This document shows, piece after piece, positions 1 to 12,200 of a stretch of DNA of 64,000 bases. Below the pieces are notes generated by a model. It did no database searches and was not told the origin of the DNA. It saw only the letters and a program-made list of their open reading frames with translations. Made by a program: the position numbers and the translations under genes. Position 1 is the stretch's first letter, and each line of letters begins with the position of its first letter. The DNA comes from Cannabis sativa (lineage: Eukaryota; Streptophyta; Magnoliopsida; Rosales; Cannabaceae), in assembly GCF_029168945.1 (NCBI RefSeq), contig NC_083607.1, forward strand, positions 34,147,257 to 34,211,256, written 5' to 3'.

Positions 1-691
1 GTCGGTACGGTGGAGTATGACCAAGCGGCGGAGTATGGCCGGTTCGGCCGATCAGTGACACCGGTTGGTGGTTCGGTCTTATTGACCTATCCCGTCGGTA
101 CGGCTGGAGTATGACCAGCGGCGGAGTATGACCGGTTCGACCGATCAGGAGGATACTTGTCAATAGTGCCGTCCCCTGAACGTTCAAAACTCAGTACCAT
201 GTTGGACATGGCAGTAGTGCTCAGTACCATGTTGGACATGGCAGTAGCGGGACTCAGTATCGTGTTGGACACGGCAGTCAGTTTTATGTATGATATTATT
301 ATGCTTTTCTTACTGAGTCTGTCGACTCACAGTTTATTTGCATGTGTAGGTAAAGGCAAGGCGATTCTTGATGGACCGTGAGCGAGATTATGAGATTGTA
401 CATGTCGGGGCGGTTAGGCCTGGAGCGTACGATCCTCGGGACAGCACGGCTGAGATTTTGTAATTGTCGTTAGACGACTTTATTTTGATGTAAAAGTTGA
501 ACAGTGAAAACGTTTGTAAATATTTTATAAACCGGGATCCCGTGACTTTTTGTAAAATGGTTTATAAGTTAATGAAAAAGCAAAATTTTAATTAATCACG
601 TTTTTCCATAAACCTCGTTGATTAGCAACGAAAGTTTTGCACAAGACGTTTAAAAATCACGTAATACGCCTAAGTTAGTTAGGGTGTTACA
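1..691 (+). repeat. Element A 5' LTR, 3' part only
   Basis: This aligns throughout with the end of the 3' LTR at about 7,218-7,905 and ends in the same TTAGGGTGTTACA. It contains a triplicated unit built on GTAccATGTTGGACAtGGCAG (about 195-275), the palindrome CGGGATCCCG near 532 and small inverted repeats such as GTCGTTAGACGAC near 463. Differences from the 3' LTR sit mainly at CAG/CTG sites, for example in 25-50 and 355-375. Confidence 0.92.
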
Positions 692-694
692 ATT

Positions 695-707
695 TGGTAT
701 CGTAGCC
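695..707 (+). other. Element A primer-binding site
   Basis: TGGTATCGTAGCC lies three bases after the LTR end at 691. The usual plant initiator-Met tRNA primer site reads TGGTATCAGAGC; the D1 and D2 remnants have TGGTATCAAAGCC and TGGTATCAGAGCC at the same place, so the family clearly uses this tRNA. The CG in place of CA/AG here is shared with element C. Confidence 0.85.
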
Positions 708-974
708 GCCGGAGTTGTCTTCCGAAGATCGTCACGACATGTACAATCATCATCAGCAGTTAGCTCGGTTCACGGTTCAGTAAGCCTTTATTGCTTTAGT
801 AGTTTATTTTATTCAGTTATGAAAAAGAAAAGCCTGTTAGGAAGCATGTTAGTAGCCTGATAGTAAAATAGGCGCATGTTTCATTTCTAATTTCCAAATT
901 AAGCGGCATTAGTAAGCTCGCCTTGAATACGACCTGATATGCCAACTCTTGGTTTCGCAGGCGGTTCTAACTAG

Positions 975-2180
975 ATGGACGCCAGGCGGACTACCAGGAG
1001 TCGAGGCAACTCGGTGGGGTCGAATCGGGGAGAGGGAGCTCGGTTTCCCCCACCTGCTAGGGGCCGAGGTAGAGGTCCCCGAGGCGGGGGCTCGTGGTCG
1101 GGGTGATGAGAACCCGCCACAGGCTGCCCAGGCTCCCCCAGCCGATCAGGGAGCCCCGAATTGGGAGTTACGGTTTGCGGAGATGCAAGCCCGGATCGAA
1201 GAGCAGGACCTCGAGATTCAGAGGTTGAGACAGCAGGGTGCTCCTGCAGTTCCAGTGCCGGTAGTTCCAGCGGCACCTGCCCCTGCTGCCCAGGCCGAGA
1301 TGGTAGTGGCGGCCCACAGATTGGAGCCGTTGTATGAGAGGTTCCGGAAACAAGCACCTCCGGTATTCCTGGGAGGTCCAGATGTGTCGAAAGCCGAGCA
1401 GTGGCTTACGGTGATCACCAGAATCTTGAACTTCATGGGTGTCACCGGCAACGACAGAGTGGTGTGCGCCACATTCCAGTTCCAGGAGGATGCCCTGGTA
1501 TGGTGGGACATGGTGTCTCAGATTCACGACGTCACCACCATGACTTGGGAGAGGTTCCAGGAACTCTTCAACGCGAAGTACTACAATGAGGCGGTTAGAA
1601 GCGCCAAGAGAAAGGAATTCGTTCACCTGACCCAGCGGGAGAACATGAGTGTCACTGAGTATACTACTCAGTTTGACCGGTTGGCGAGGTTAGCCTCGGG
1701 AATTGTCTTGAGCCGACTTCAGCAGAAAGGAGAAGTATCTGGACGGGTTGAATCCCAAGATCAGGCATGACCTGATGATTACCACAGACGACAGCACCAC
1801 CTACGCTCAGATGGTGGAGAAGGCACTGCGAGCTGAGGGCGCAGTGGGGTGCATGTCAGAATCAGCTAGTACTCCGATTAGTGGCGGAGCTCCTACCCCT
1901 CCTGCATCAGGATTTAGCAGGGGGAGTAGTGGTTCGGCCATTGATCAGAGGAAGAGGGCACCCACTGCTTCCGGCGGCTCGAGTCAGAACAAGAGGTTCC
2001 GGGGGAACCAGAACAGAGGGAGTCGTCCTGGTGGTAATGAGACTCGCTTCTCCTACCCCGAGTGCCCTATCTGCAAGAGGCACCATCGGGGAGAGTGCAA
2101 GGGGCAGGGATGCTTTCATTGTGGGATGCCCGGGCACTTCAAGAGGGAATGTCCCCAGCTCCGGCCAGAGGCACCGAGAG
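975..2180 (+). pseudogene. Element A gag (broken), retrotransposon capsid polyprotein
   Basis: Gag forms the particle that packages the element RNA. The likely start is ATG at 975, because element C has the same MDARRTTRS start at 42,662. An RG-rich N-terminus is followed by a stretch with E/Q/R periodicity, a retrotransposon gag domain (about 1,330-1,700; motifs VFLGGPDV, AEQWL, FQEDALVWW, ERFQELFNAKYY) and a CX2CX4HX4C zinc knuckle ([14 protein letters not shown], 2,111-2,152). The frame shifts by one base near 1,083-1,090 and again near 1,705-1,712 compared with element C, leaving pieces 949-1,770 and 1,748 onward. Some of these shifts may be base-calling errors. Confidence 0.85.
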
Positions 2181-5100
2181 CTCCAGCGATGCCCACTCCA
2201 GCCAGGGTATTCGCGATCACGCAGGCTGATGCAGATGCCAGCCCATCAGTTGTTACAGGTCAGCTATTTATTAACAACTCATTTTATTCAGTGCTGTTTG
2301 ATTCTGGGGCTACACGTTCTTATGTGGCGGCCAGAGTCTTTAGTAAGTTGGGTAGACCCTTTGATAGATATGAGTCAGGGTTTGGAACCCTGTTACCTGG
2401 CGGAGAATTGGTTATCTCCAATAGGTGGATTAGGTCTATGCCGATCAGGATAGATGGTAGAGAATTAAGCGCTGATCTGATAGAAATGAGCTTAGTCGAA
2501 TTTGATATTATTTTAGGAATGGATTTCCTATCTAAATATTCGGCGAGCATTGATTGTAAGAGGAAGATGGTGGTCTTCCAACCGGAAAGTGAAGAACCGT
2601 TCGTGTTTGTGGGTTCGGTTCAGGGATCTCGGATCCCGGTGATCTCGGCTATGTCAGCGAGAGAATTATTGCACGGTGGATGCTTGGGGTTTCTGGCCGT
2701 GGTGGTGGACACCACTCGGCCAGACACCATTCGGCCAGAGGACATCAGTGTGGTTCGGGAATTTCTGGACGTTTTTCCCGAAGAACTTCCAGGGTTACCA
2801 CCTCAGAGGGAGATTGACTTCGTGATCGACTTGGCACCAGGGGTGGATCCGGTTTCTAAAGCCCCGTATAGGATGGCTCCAGCTGAACTTAAGGAATTGA
2901 AGATTCAGCTCCAAGGGTTGCTTGACATAGGGTTTATTCGGCCCAGTGTGTCACCCTGGGGAGCCCCGATTTTGTTCGTGAAGAAGAAGGATGGCTCTAT
3001 GAGGATGTGCATCGACTACAGAGAGTTGAACAAGCTGACGGTGAAGAATAAATATCCATTACCTAGGATCGATGACTTGTTCGATCAGCTTCAGGGGAAG
3101 ACGGTCTTCTCTAAGATTGATCTCCGTTCGGGTTATCATCAGTTGAGGATCCGAGAGGAGGACATTCCAAAGACGGCTTTCCGCACTAGGTATGGACACT
3201 ACGAGTTCCTGGTTATGTCATTCGGACTAACCAATGCTCCTGCAGCATTCATGGACCTGATGAATAGGGTATTCAAGGATTTCCTCGATATCTGTGTAAT
3301 TGTGTTTATCGACGACATCCTCGTGTACTCTCAGTCAGAAGAGGAGCATGAGTTACATCTTCAGATGGTACTGCAACGACTTCGAGAACATAGACTCTAC
3401 GCCAAGTTCAAGAAATGTGAGTTCTGGTTGTCTCAGGTGTCCTTCCTAGGGCACATTGTGAGTAAAGATGGGATCAAGGTGGATCCCGGGAAGATTGAAT
3501 CCGTCAGGGATTGGCGAGACCGAAGACGATGACGGAGATCGAAGCTTCTTGGGGTTAGGCGGGTACTACCGTAGGTTCGTGGAGGGGTTCTCCAAAATTT
3601 CAATGCCCCTAACCGAGCTTACAAAGAAGAATCGGCGATTTATACGAGTCGGATAAATGCGAAGCTAGTTTTCAGGAGCTGAAACAGAGGTTGATTACTG
3701 CTCCGGTACTAGCTTTGCCTTCGGACAAGGAGAAGTTCGTGGTTTATTGTGACGCATCCAAACAGGGTTTGGGGTGCGTATTGATGCAAGCCGATCGGGT
3801 TATCGCTTACGCCTCCCGTCAGTTAAAGGATTATGAACAGCGATACCCGACTCATGATTTAGAATTGGCCGCAGTGGTTTTTGCATTGAAGATTTGGCGG
3901 CATTACTTGTATGGTGAGAAGTGCGAGATCTACACCGACCATAAGAGTCTCAAGTATTTCTTTACTCAGAAAGATTTGAACATGAGACAGAGGCGTTGGT
4001 TGGAACTAGTGAAGGATTATGATTGCGAGATCCTCTACCATCCCGGGAAAGCCAATGTAGTGGCCGATGCCCTGAGCAGAAAGGGTCCCGGGCAAGTTGC
4101 TAGCATGGTTCAGATCTCACCTCAGCTAGCAGAGGATATGGTGAGATCCAGCATTGAGTTTGTGGTAGGTCAGCTTCACAACTTAACGCTGCAATCTGAT
4201 TTGTTAGAAAGAATAAAAGTTGCTCAGACGACAGATCCGGAGTTAATGAAGATCCGAGATGAGGTATTGGCTGGTCAAGCCAAAGACTTTTCAGTGTCAG
4301 ACAGTGGGATGCTTTTGTATAAAGCCAGGGTTTGCGTCCCGAACAGTGTGGACTTGAGGAACGAGATCTTTGAGGAGGCTCATTCTACTCCATATTCTCT
4401 GCATCCCGGCACCACCAAGATGTACCAAGACTTGAAACCGTACTTCTGGTGGAACGGTATGAAGAAGAATTTGGTAGAATTCGTATCGAGATGCCTCACG
4501 TGTCAGCAGATCAAGGCTGAACATCAGAGACCAGCAGGGTTGTTACAGCCTCTAACCCGACCAGAGTGGAAATGGGAGGATATTACGATGGATTTTGTGG
4601 TCGGGTTACCTAGGACCACGGGTATGTATGACTCCATTTGGGTAGTGGTGGATCGATTTACGAAATCTGCTCATTTTCTGCCGGTTAGAACAACGTTTTC
4701 AGTGGATCAGTTGGCAGAGTTATATGTCAGGGAGATAGTGAGACTTCACGGGGTACCGAAGTCTATTGTTTCGGACAGGGATCCGAAATTCACCTCCAAA
4801 TTTTGGCAGAGTTTGCAACGGGCAATGGGTACGAAGCTAAAATTCAGTACAGCATTTCATCCTCAGACAGATGGTCAGTCCGAAAGGACAATTCAGATAT
4901 TGGAGGATATGCTGAGAGCCTGCGTTATGGACTTTGAGGGTTCATGGAGTAAATACCTACCGTTAATAGAGTTTTCATACAACAACAGTTACCAGAGTAC
5001 GATAGGGATGGCACCCTATGAACTGTTGTACGGTAGGAAGTGCAAATCCCCTATCCACTGGGATGAGACAGGGGAGAGGAAATACCTAGGTCCGGAGTCA

Positions 5101-5663
5101 GTTCAGCGGACCAATGAGGCAATAGAGAAGATTAAAGCTAGAATGCTTGCCTCCCAGAGCAGACAGAAGAGTTACGCAGATCCGAAACGTCGAGATGTTG
5201 AGTTCCGAGTAGGGGACCATGTGTTTTTGCGAGTATCTCCGATGAAGGGGATTAAACGTTTCGGGAAAAGAGGCAAGTTATGCCCTAGATTTACAGGACC
5301 TTTCGAGATTCTCGAGAAGATAGGTCAAGTGGCATATCGGTTAGCATTGCCTCCAGCTTTATCAGCAGTGCACAACGTATTTCATGTCTCAATGTTGAGA
5401 AAATACGTTTCAGACCCCTCTCATATACTCAGTTATGAGGGTCTTCAGCTTCAGTCGATATGTCTTATGAGGAAAAGCCAGTGCAGATCCTGGATAGAAA
5501 GGATAAAGTCCTTCGGAATAAGACCATAGCGTTGGTCAAGGTTCTCTGGAGAAACAGTAAGGTGGAAGAAGCCACCTGGGAGCTAGAATCAGATATGCGA
5601 GCTCAATATCCAGAGTTATTCAGGTTAGATTTCGGGGACGAAATCCTTTTAAGGGGGGGATAG
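2181..5663 (+). pseudogene. Element A pol (broken): protease, RT, RNase H, integrase, chromodomain-like tail
   Basis: Pol copies and integrates the element. Protease has LFDSGAT with the catalytic Asp codon at 2,300. Reverse transcriptase shows [21 protein letters not shown] and the catalytic FIDD with Asp codons at 3,311 and 3,314. RNase H begins with YCDAS (Asp codon 3,751). Integrase has an HHCC zinc region near 4,378-4,515 and a DDE triad with codons at 4,591 (MDF), 4,774 (SDRDPKF) and 4,882 (SERTIQ). A chromodomain-like tail with [14 protein letters not shown] lies near 5,540. Frame breaks occur near 3,515-3,530, 3,640-3,655 and 5,440-5,460, against the uninterrupted frame in element B. 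The first two lie in patches with the CHG-type anomalies described in the findings. Confidence 0.9.
5650..5660 (+). other. Element A polypurine tract
   Basis: The purine run AAGGGGGGGA immediately precedes the 3' LTR start at 5,665 (TAGT spacer). This is the expected site for plus-strand priming. Elements B and C carry the same tract at the same distance. Confidence 0.8.
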
Positions 5664-5664
5664 T

Positions 5665-7905
5665 TGTAAAGCCCGCTTAGTTAATTTGGAAATTAGCAGT
5701 TATTTATGTTAATCAGGAAATTATTTATAGCCATTTAAATAATTTATTATGGAATTCAGATATGCATGAGTATGTTATCAGCAGTTTTTATATTTCGCAT
5801 TTCCGGTGTCCGGTATTTTGGAACGCGGCGTTTGGCTCAGTAGAAATCACAACTTAGTATGTTAGTATTTTGGGGACGGGTTTTAGACATTGGGAATGTC
5901 GGGAATGGCCGGGAATTTAGAATGTCCCAAAAATACCCCTTTAGTATGATTTTAGTGATTTTATGGTGGAGGGGCAAAATGGTCTTTTTGCCCCATTAGT
6001 GTTTTGGCTTTTAGTGGCTTTTAATTGGAATTAAATGTTTATTTTGTTTAATTGTATTTGGCTGAAAAAGGATTTAATAAATGAGTAATGTGTTGTATGT
6101 TATTCCTTTTTTTTTTTCAAAAAAAATCATTAAGTGTCAAAAGTAAGAAATTTTTCATGCAAACTCTCTCTTTCTCTCTCCCTTATTTCGGCTGAGCTTT
6201 GGGGTGCAAAGGCTGGATTCTTTTGGTGATTCAAGCCCTAAAATTTCATCTCTTGTGATCTCTTGTTGTGGTAGGTGCTTCCTTGTCCCTTTCCCTTGAT
6301 TTTCTTGGAAAAATATGTTGAAAAAGTTGTGTAAATGCATGTGATTGTGGAATGTTGTTACTGCTGTGTTTTGTTGTTGATTTAGGTTGATTCAAAGCAT
6401 GATTATTGATGTTAAATGAGTTGTTTGAAGCATGAGTAGCTAGGTTGTTCAAGCTTTTAAATTATATGTGAAAATTGATGATTTTTGTGAGAAAATGCTA
6501 TGCTTAGTTTCTGTGTAATTACTGGATGTTGTGGTTTGTTTTCTGAGGTAATTCTATGCTAGTTTAAGGTGAATTAAGCTAGTGGATTGCTTAGTTAGTT
6601 GGTTTTGCTCAAGCTTGAGTTTGAAACTCCAAGCTTGAGCTTTAATGGTGAATTTTGCATGTGGGATTTCTGGGTAGGTTTGATGCTCTAGAATTGTTAT
6701 TTGGGACCTATAGAGGAGGTCTGGAAAGTTTGGGATCAATTGGGTTCGAATTGGTCAAGATATGTGAATTTTTGCTTGCTGCCTGCGAGGAACCGGAATT
6801 CCGGTTGAGCATCCGGAATTCCGGATGGGGTCCTGAATTTTCCCAGAACCGGAATTCCGGTTGGGCAACCGGACTTCCGGATGGGGGATTTTTCAGAACC
6901 CTAGTTTTCCTCGTTTTTGGGTTTTTAGGGGTATTGCCATGCTTTTTATCGATAGGGAAACTTTTAGTTTCGAGTTTTAGTCCCCGGGAAGTGATTTAGC
7001 ATGTCACTTATAGCGTTGTGATTTTTATGGTTTAGGAGCCAGTAATCCGCCGTTCAGCTTCAGTTCCAGTCAGGTTGACCGGCACACCTGAAATCGGAAT
7101 CCAGGTAAGATTAGTATAACAGTATGCATATGTAGTTTACATGTTTAGCGTGCATGTAGGAAGCCTGTTAGTTTACATTAGATATGTATTTAGGCTTCGA
7201 ACCACCCAACCCTGTCACGTCGGTACGAGTGGAGTATGACCAAGAATGAGTATGACCGGCTCGACCGATCAGCCGACACCGGTTGGTGGTTCGGCTATTG
7301 ACCTATCCCGTCGGCACGACAGCCGGAGTATGACCAAGAATGAGTATGACCGGTTCGACCGATCAGGAGGATACTTGTCAATAGTGCCGTCCCCTGAACG
7401 TTCAAAACTCAGTACCATGTTGGACATGGCAGTAGTGCTCAGTACCATGTTGGACATGGCAGTAGCGGGACTCAGTATCGTGTTGGACACGGCAGTCAGT
7501 TTTATGTATGATATTATTATGCTTTTCTTACTGAGTCTGTCGACTCACAGTTTATTTGCATGTGTAGGTAAAGGCAAGGCAGTTGCTGATGGACCGTGAG
7601 CGAGCTTATGAGATTGTACATGTCGGGGCGGTTAGGCCTGGAGCGTACGATCCTCGGGACAGCACGGCTGAGATTTTGTAATTGTCGTTAGACGACTTTA
7701 TTTTGATGTAAAAGTTGAACAGTGAAAACGTTTGTAAATATTTTATAAACCGGGATCCCGTGACTTTTTGTAAAATGGTTTATAAGTTAATGAAAAAGCA
7801 AAATTTTAATTAATCACGTTTTTCCATAAACCTCGTTGATTAGCAACGAGCTGCACAGTACGTTTAAAAATCACGTAATACGCCTAAGTTAGTTAGGGTG
7901 TTACA
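5665..7905 (+). repeat. Element A 3' LTR, 2,241 bp
   Basis: It starts TGTAAAGCCCGC and ends GGGTGTTACA. It contains a CT-rich tract at 6,164-6,182, then a cluster of 16-bp palindromes: AACCGGAATTCCGGTT at 6,791, ATCCGGAATTCCGGAT at 6,811 and AACCGGAATTCCGGTT at 6,847. Then come repeated GAGTATGACC blocks near 7,220-7,370 and the triplicated GTTGGACA unit near 7,405-7,495. ORFs read inside it (for example 7,246-7,599) are not genes: they recur only as part of this LTR. Confidence 0.93.
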
Positions 7906-9268
7906 TAAAATGTCATAGTTCTTGATAGATTTTATTTAGGCCCATTTACTTTTTGGGCTTAGTCAATTAATAACAGTTGTTCACTTTAAGGTTAAATTCC
8001 TCTCTTTTGGGCCTTGTGTGAGAGTTGGGAGCCATAGTAGTGGGTACGACATACTGAACCCAGCACCCCCTCACATGAACCACCCCAATTGTGAAGGCCC
8101 ATTTGCTTGATTTGAATAACTGTACTATGTTAATGACACTAGTTTAACCTAATAATATTGATTAGCAACATAATTAATTTCATTTATTTTGAAATTAGTT
8201 TAAGAAAACCATAGTTTAAAGAATTTTATATTCTAAGCTAAACTATATGTATTTTCTTGTATTTAATTAAATATAGAATTACAACCATCTAGATTCTTTC
8301 TGAAGCTTAATTTAAATTTTTCATTAAATATTCCTATATTTAAGTTGATATGTAGTTATCTACAACTAACCAACTTAAATCTGAATATCTTTTGGATTTA
8401 AAATTTTAAAATTAAGTTGAGGAATTTTAAGCATTTGTTATTAAGATTCTTTATATATTTTTTAAGTTAATATCTTATCGAATATTAACTTAAAATAGAA
8501 TATTTTTAAATTAAGTGGTTACAACTTAATTTTTGATATTTAATTAAATTTAAATTTGAAAATATTTAAGTTCTAGATTTTTTCTAATACAACTTAAATT
8601 AGATATTTTTTCAAATTTTGGGGAAAAGATACTTAGTCAAATAAGATATTTTCTAGATAGTTATTTCTAAACTACTTATTATTTCTAATATTAAATAGGA
8701 AAATATTATTCATTGTGAAATTAATTATTTAAATAAGCCTTCTCTACACTTAATTATTTATTTCTTGAATTTAATACATTTAATTAATTTGAAAATTAAA
8801 TATCTAAGTTGATTTTCATCATGATACTTAAATATTTCTTTTTCATGACACTTAATTAAATAGAAAATTTAGTTGAAATTTATTTTTTCAACTAAATTTA
8901 AATAATTTTCAAAATATATTTTTCTTTATTTTATTAATCAAATTTTGAAATTGCATTTCTTAAATGCTGGAATTTCGAATTTTAATTTTGGACCAACTTA
9001 AATCAAGGATTTTTTCATTTAATGATTAATTAAAATAAATGAAGTAAAATATATTTTTTCTTTATTTTATTAATCAATTTTTGAAATTGCATTTCATAAT
9101 GCAAGATGATTTTGAATTTATCTTGAAAAATAGCATTTCATAATGCAAGATGATTTTTTCTTTATTTTATTAATCAATTTTTGAATTTATATATTTTAAT
9201 TAATTCTTGGATCAATTTAAACCAATGACTTTTTCATTTATTGATTAATTTAAAATAAATTGAATTAA
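7906..9268. repeat. AT-rich non-coding repeat, copia-associated
   Basis: There is no coding frame. The first ~250 bases (GGGCCTTGTGTGAGAGTTGG, then GGGTACGACATACTGAACCC) recur with divergence at 52,375-52,620, beside a copia LTR fragment, which suggests this is old copia-type internal sequence. The remainder is a long run of AATTTAAATT-like sequence with short imperfect repeats, for example TTTTCTTTATTTTATTAATCAATTTTTGAA near 9,055 and 9,155. Confidence 0.6.
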
Positions 9269-12200
9269 AGTATGACCAGTGTGCCGAGTATAGGCTGATA
9301 CTTAGGTTGGTGGCTCCGTACTATTTGACGTATCACATCGGTACAGGCTAGAGTATGACTAGCAGCTGGAGTATGACCAGTTCGACCGAGTATAGGCTGA
9401 TACTGTAACACATCGGTACAAGCTAGAGTATGACTAGCAGCTGGAGTATGACCAGTTCGACCGAGTATAGGTTGTTACTTGTTAATAGTATCGTCCCTAT
9501 GAACGTTTAGGACTCAGTATCGTGTTGGACACGGTAGTTAGGGTTATGGTCAGGGGTATGGGCGTCTGATCATGACTCGGGATTTATGTATGATTATTAT
9601 TATGCTTTTCTTACGGAGTCTGTCGACTCACAGTTCTATGTTTATGTGTAGGTAAGGGCAAGGCTAAGGCTGATGGACCGTGAACGAGCCGGTGAAGATT
9701 GTACATGTCGGGGCGGTTAGGCCTGGAGCGTACGATCCTCGGGACAGCAAGGCTATTTTTTTGTAATTAGTCGCTAGGCGACAAGTATTTTGTATAGACA
9801 GTAAACTTTTGTAAATGGTTTTGTAATCGGGATCCCGAGTATTTTGTATAAATATTTTATAAGTTTAATAAAAAAGCAAAAATTTTAATTAATCACGTTT
9901 TCCATAAACCTCGTTGATTAGCAACGAGCTGAACAGTATGTTTAAAAATCACGTAATACGCCTATGCTAGTTAGGATGTTACAATTTGGTATCAAAGCCG
10001 CCAGGTTGTCTTCCAAAGATTGTCACGACATGTACAATCATCATCAACAGTTAGCTCGTTCTACGGTTCAGTAAGCTTTTATTGCTTTAGTAGTTTATTT
10101 ATTTATTATGAAATAAGAAAAGCCTGATAGGAAGCATGTTAGTAGCCTGATAGTAGAATAGGCGCATGTTTCGCTTTTAATTTCCAAATTAAGCGGCATT
10201 AGTAAGCTCTCCTTGAACATGACCTGATATGCCAACTCTTGTTTTCGCAGGCAGTTCCGGTGCCCGGTAACATGGAACTCGGTGTTTGGCTCAGTAAAAT
10301 CACAACTTAGTATGTTAGTATTGTGGGACGGTTTATTAGACATTGGGAATTTCGGGAATGGCCGGGAATTTAGAAATTTCCAAAATACCCCTTTAGTGCT
10401 CTTTATGTTATTTTAGTGTGGAGGGGCAAAATGGTCTTTTTGCCCTGATGATATTTTGTCCTTTAGTGGACTTTGTAATTGGAATTATGTGTTTTGTATT
10501 GTTATTTGTTGGCTGAAGTAAAAAAGGGTTATGTGGCATTTAATTTCATTTTTTTTTCAAACTTAGAAAACATTTAGAAAATTGAAAAGAAAAGCAAAAT
10601 CCAATTTTCTCTCTCTCTCTCTATTAGGCCCTCTTGGAGCAGCAAGAAGCTGGCCATTTTCTTGGTGATTCAAGCTCTTTTTAGCAAATTTTTAGTGATC
10701 TCAAGTTGTTGGTATGTTTCCTTTAGCTTTCCTTTAAGTTTTATGTAAATTTGAGAAAGTTTGATAGGTTGCATGCTTAGTTTTGAGTGGATTCTTGCTG
10801 CTGTATGTTGTTGTTGATTTCTGTGGTTGAGCATGATTTTAGAATGTTGATTCAAGCATGATTGGGTTGATGATTAGTTGGTTTTATCAATATATGGAAT
10901 TTTAACTCAAAACTATTGTTTTTAAAGAAATATGTTGAATCTGTTGCTCTGCTTGCTGTAGTTGTTTACTGCTAATTTCAGAGGTTAAATTATGCATGAT
11001 TAAGTAGATTTGGGCTGAATTGAATGCATGTTAGTGGTGTTTGATCAAGTTTGAGTTTAGAACTCAAAGCTTGATGCTTTAATGGTGGTTTTGGTTTGGT
11101 TGCATGAAGCTTGGTTTTTATGCTTTAGAATTGTTCCTTAGGGTCTAAATAGCAGGTCTGGAAGTTTTGGTATTGTTTGGTTTGGATTTGAGCTATGTGT
11201 GAATTTTTGAAAAATTCCTGCGAGGAACCGGAATTCCGGTTGTGCATCCGGAATTCCGGATGAGGGTTCAGGAATTCCCAGAACCGGAATTCCGGTTGTA
11301 GAACCGGTCTACCGGTTGGGGAATTTTTAGGAACCCTAGATTTCCTCGTTTTTATGTTATTTGGGGTATTGCCATGCTTTTTATCGATAGGGAAACTTTT
11401 AGTTCCTAGTTTAAGTCCCCGGGAAGTGATTTAGCGTATCACTTATAGTGTTGTGATTGTTATGGTTTAGGAGCACATGTAATCCGCGCGATTCGTTCCA
11501 GTCAGGTTGACCGGCACACCTGAATTCGGAATTGAGGTAAGATTAGTATAACAGTATGCATATATAGATTACATGTTTAGCGTGCATGTAGGAAGCCTGT
11601 TAGATTACATTAGATATGTATGTTGGCTTCGAACCATCTGACTGTGTCACATCGGTACAGGCTAGAGTATGACTAGCAGCTGGAGAATGACCAGTTTGAC
11701 CGAGTATAGGCTGACACTGTATCACATCGGCACAGGCTAGAGTATGACTAGCAGCTGGAGTATGACTAGTGTGTCGAGTATAGGCTTATACTTAGGTTGG
11801 TGGTTCCGTACTATTTGACGTATCACATCGGTACAGGCTAGAGTATGACTAGCAGCTGGAGTATGACCAGTTCGACCGAGTATAGGCTGATACTGTAACA
11901 CATCGGTACAGGCTAGAGTATGACTAGCAGCTGGAGTATGACCAGTTCGACCGAGTATAGGCTGTTACTTGTCAAGAGTACCGTCCCTATGAACGTTCAG
12001 GACTCAGTATCGTGTTGGACACGGCAGCTAGGGTTATGGTCAGGGGTATGGTCGTCTGATCATGACTCGGGATTTATGTATGATTATTATTATGCTTTTC
12101 TTACTGAGTCTGTCGACTCACAGTGCTATGTTCATGTGTAGGTAAGGGCAAGATCAAAGCCCTGGAACCGTGAGGACGAGCCTATGAAGATTGTACATGT

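Larger units (their letters stand above)
1..7905 (+). mobile_element. Ty3/gypsy chromovirus element A (Tekay/Del-like), left end cut by window
   Basis: LTR retrotransposon on the plus strand. Visible in order are the last 691 bases of the 5' LTR, an initiator-Met tRNA type primer site, gag, a single pol (protease, reverse transcriptase, RNase H, integrase, C-terminal chromodomain-like segment), a purine tract and a 2,241-bp 3' LTR starting TGTAAAG and ending GTTACA. The pol order with integrase last defines Ty3/gypsy. The chromodomain-like tail and long LTRs suggest the Tekay/Del chromovirus lineage, which is inference. The right flank is sequence that recurs, diverged, near 52,360, so A probably inserted into an older copia-related repeat. 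The left target duplication lies outside the window. Confidence 0.93.

Noticed and set aside
157..381. Small ORF at 157-381 and its match at 7,246-7,599 as a conserved small protein
   Set aside because: Both lie inside LTRs at the same place and are encoded by the triplicated LTR unit; conservation follows from LTR identity.
10095..10343. Minus-strand 82-codon ORF present twice (10,095 and 56,389)
   Set aside because: It spans the leader/LTR deletion joint of D1/D2 and is duplicated only because the whole segment is.
11640..11965. CRISPR-like direct repeats
   Set aside because: Units are contiguous LTR blocks of unequal length with no unique spacers, and the genome is a plant.
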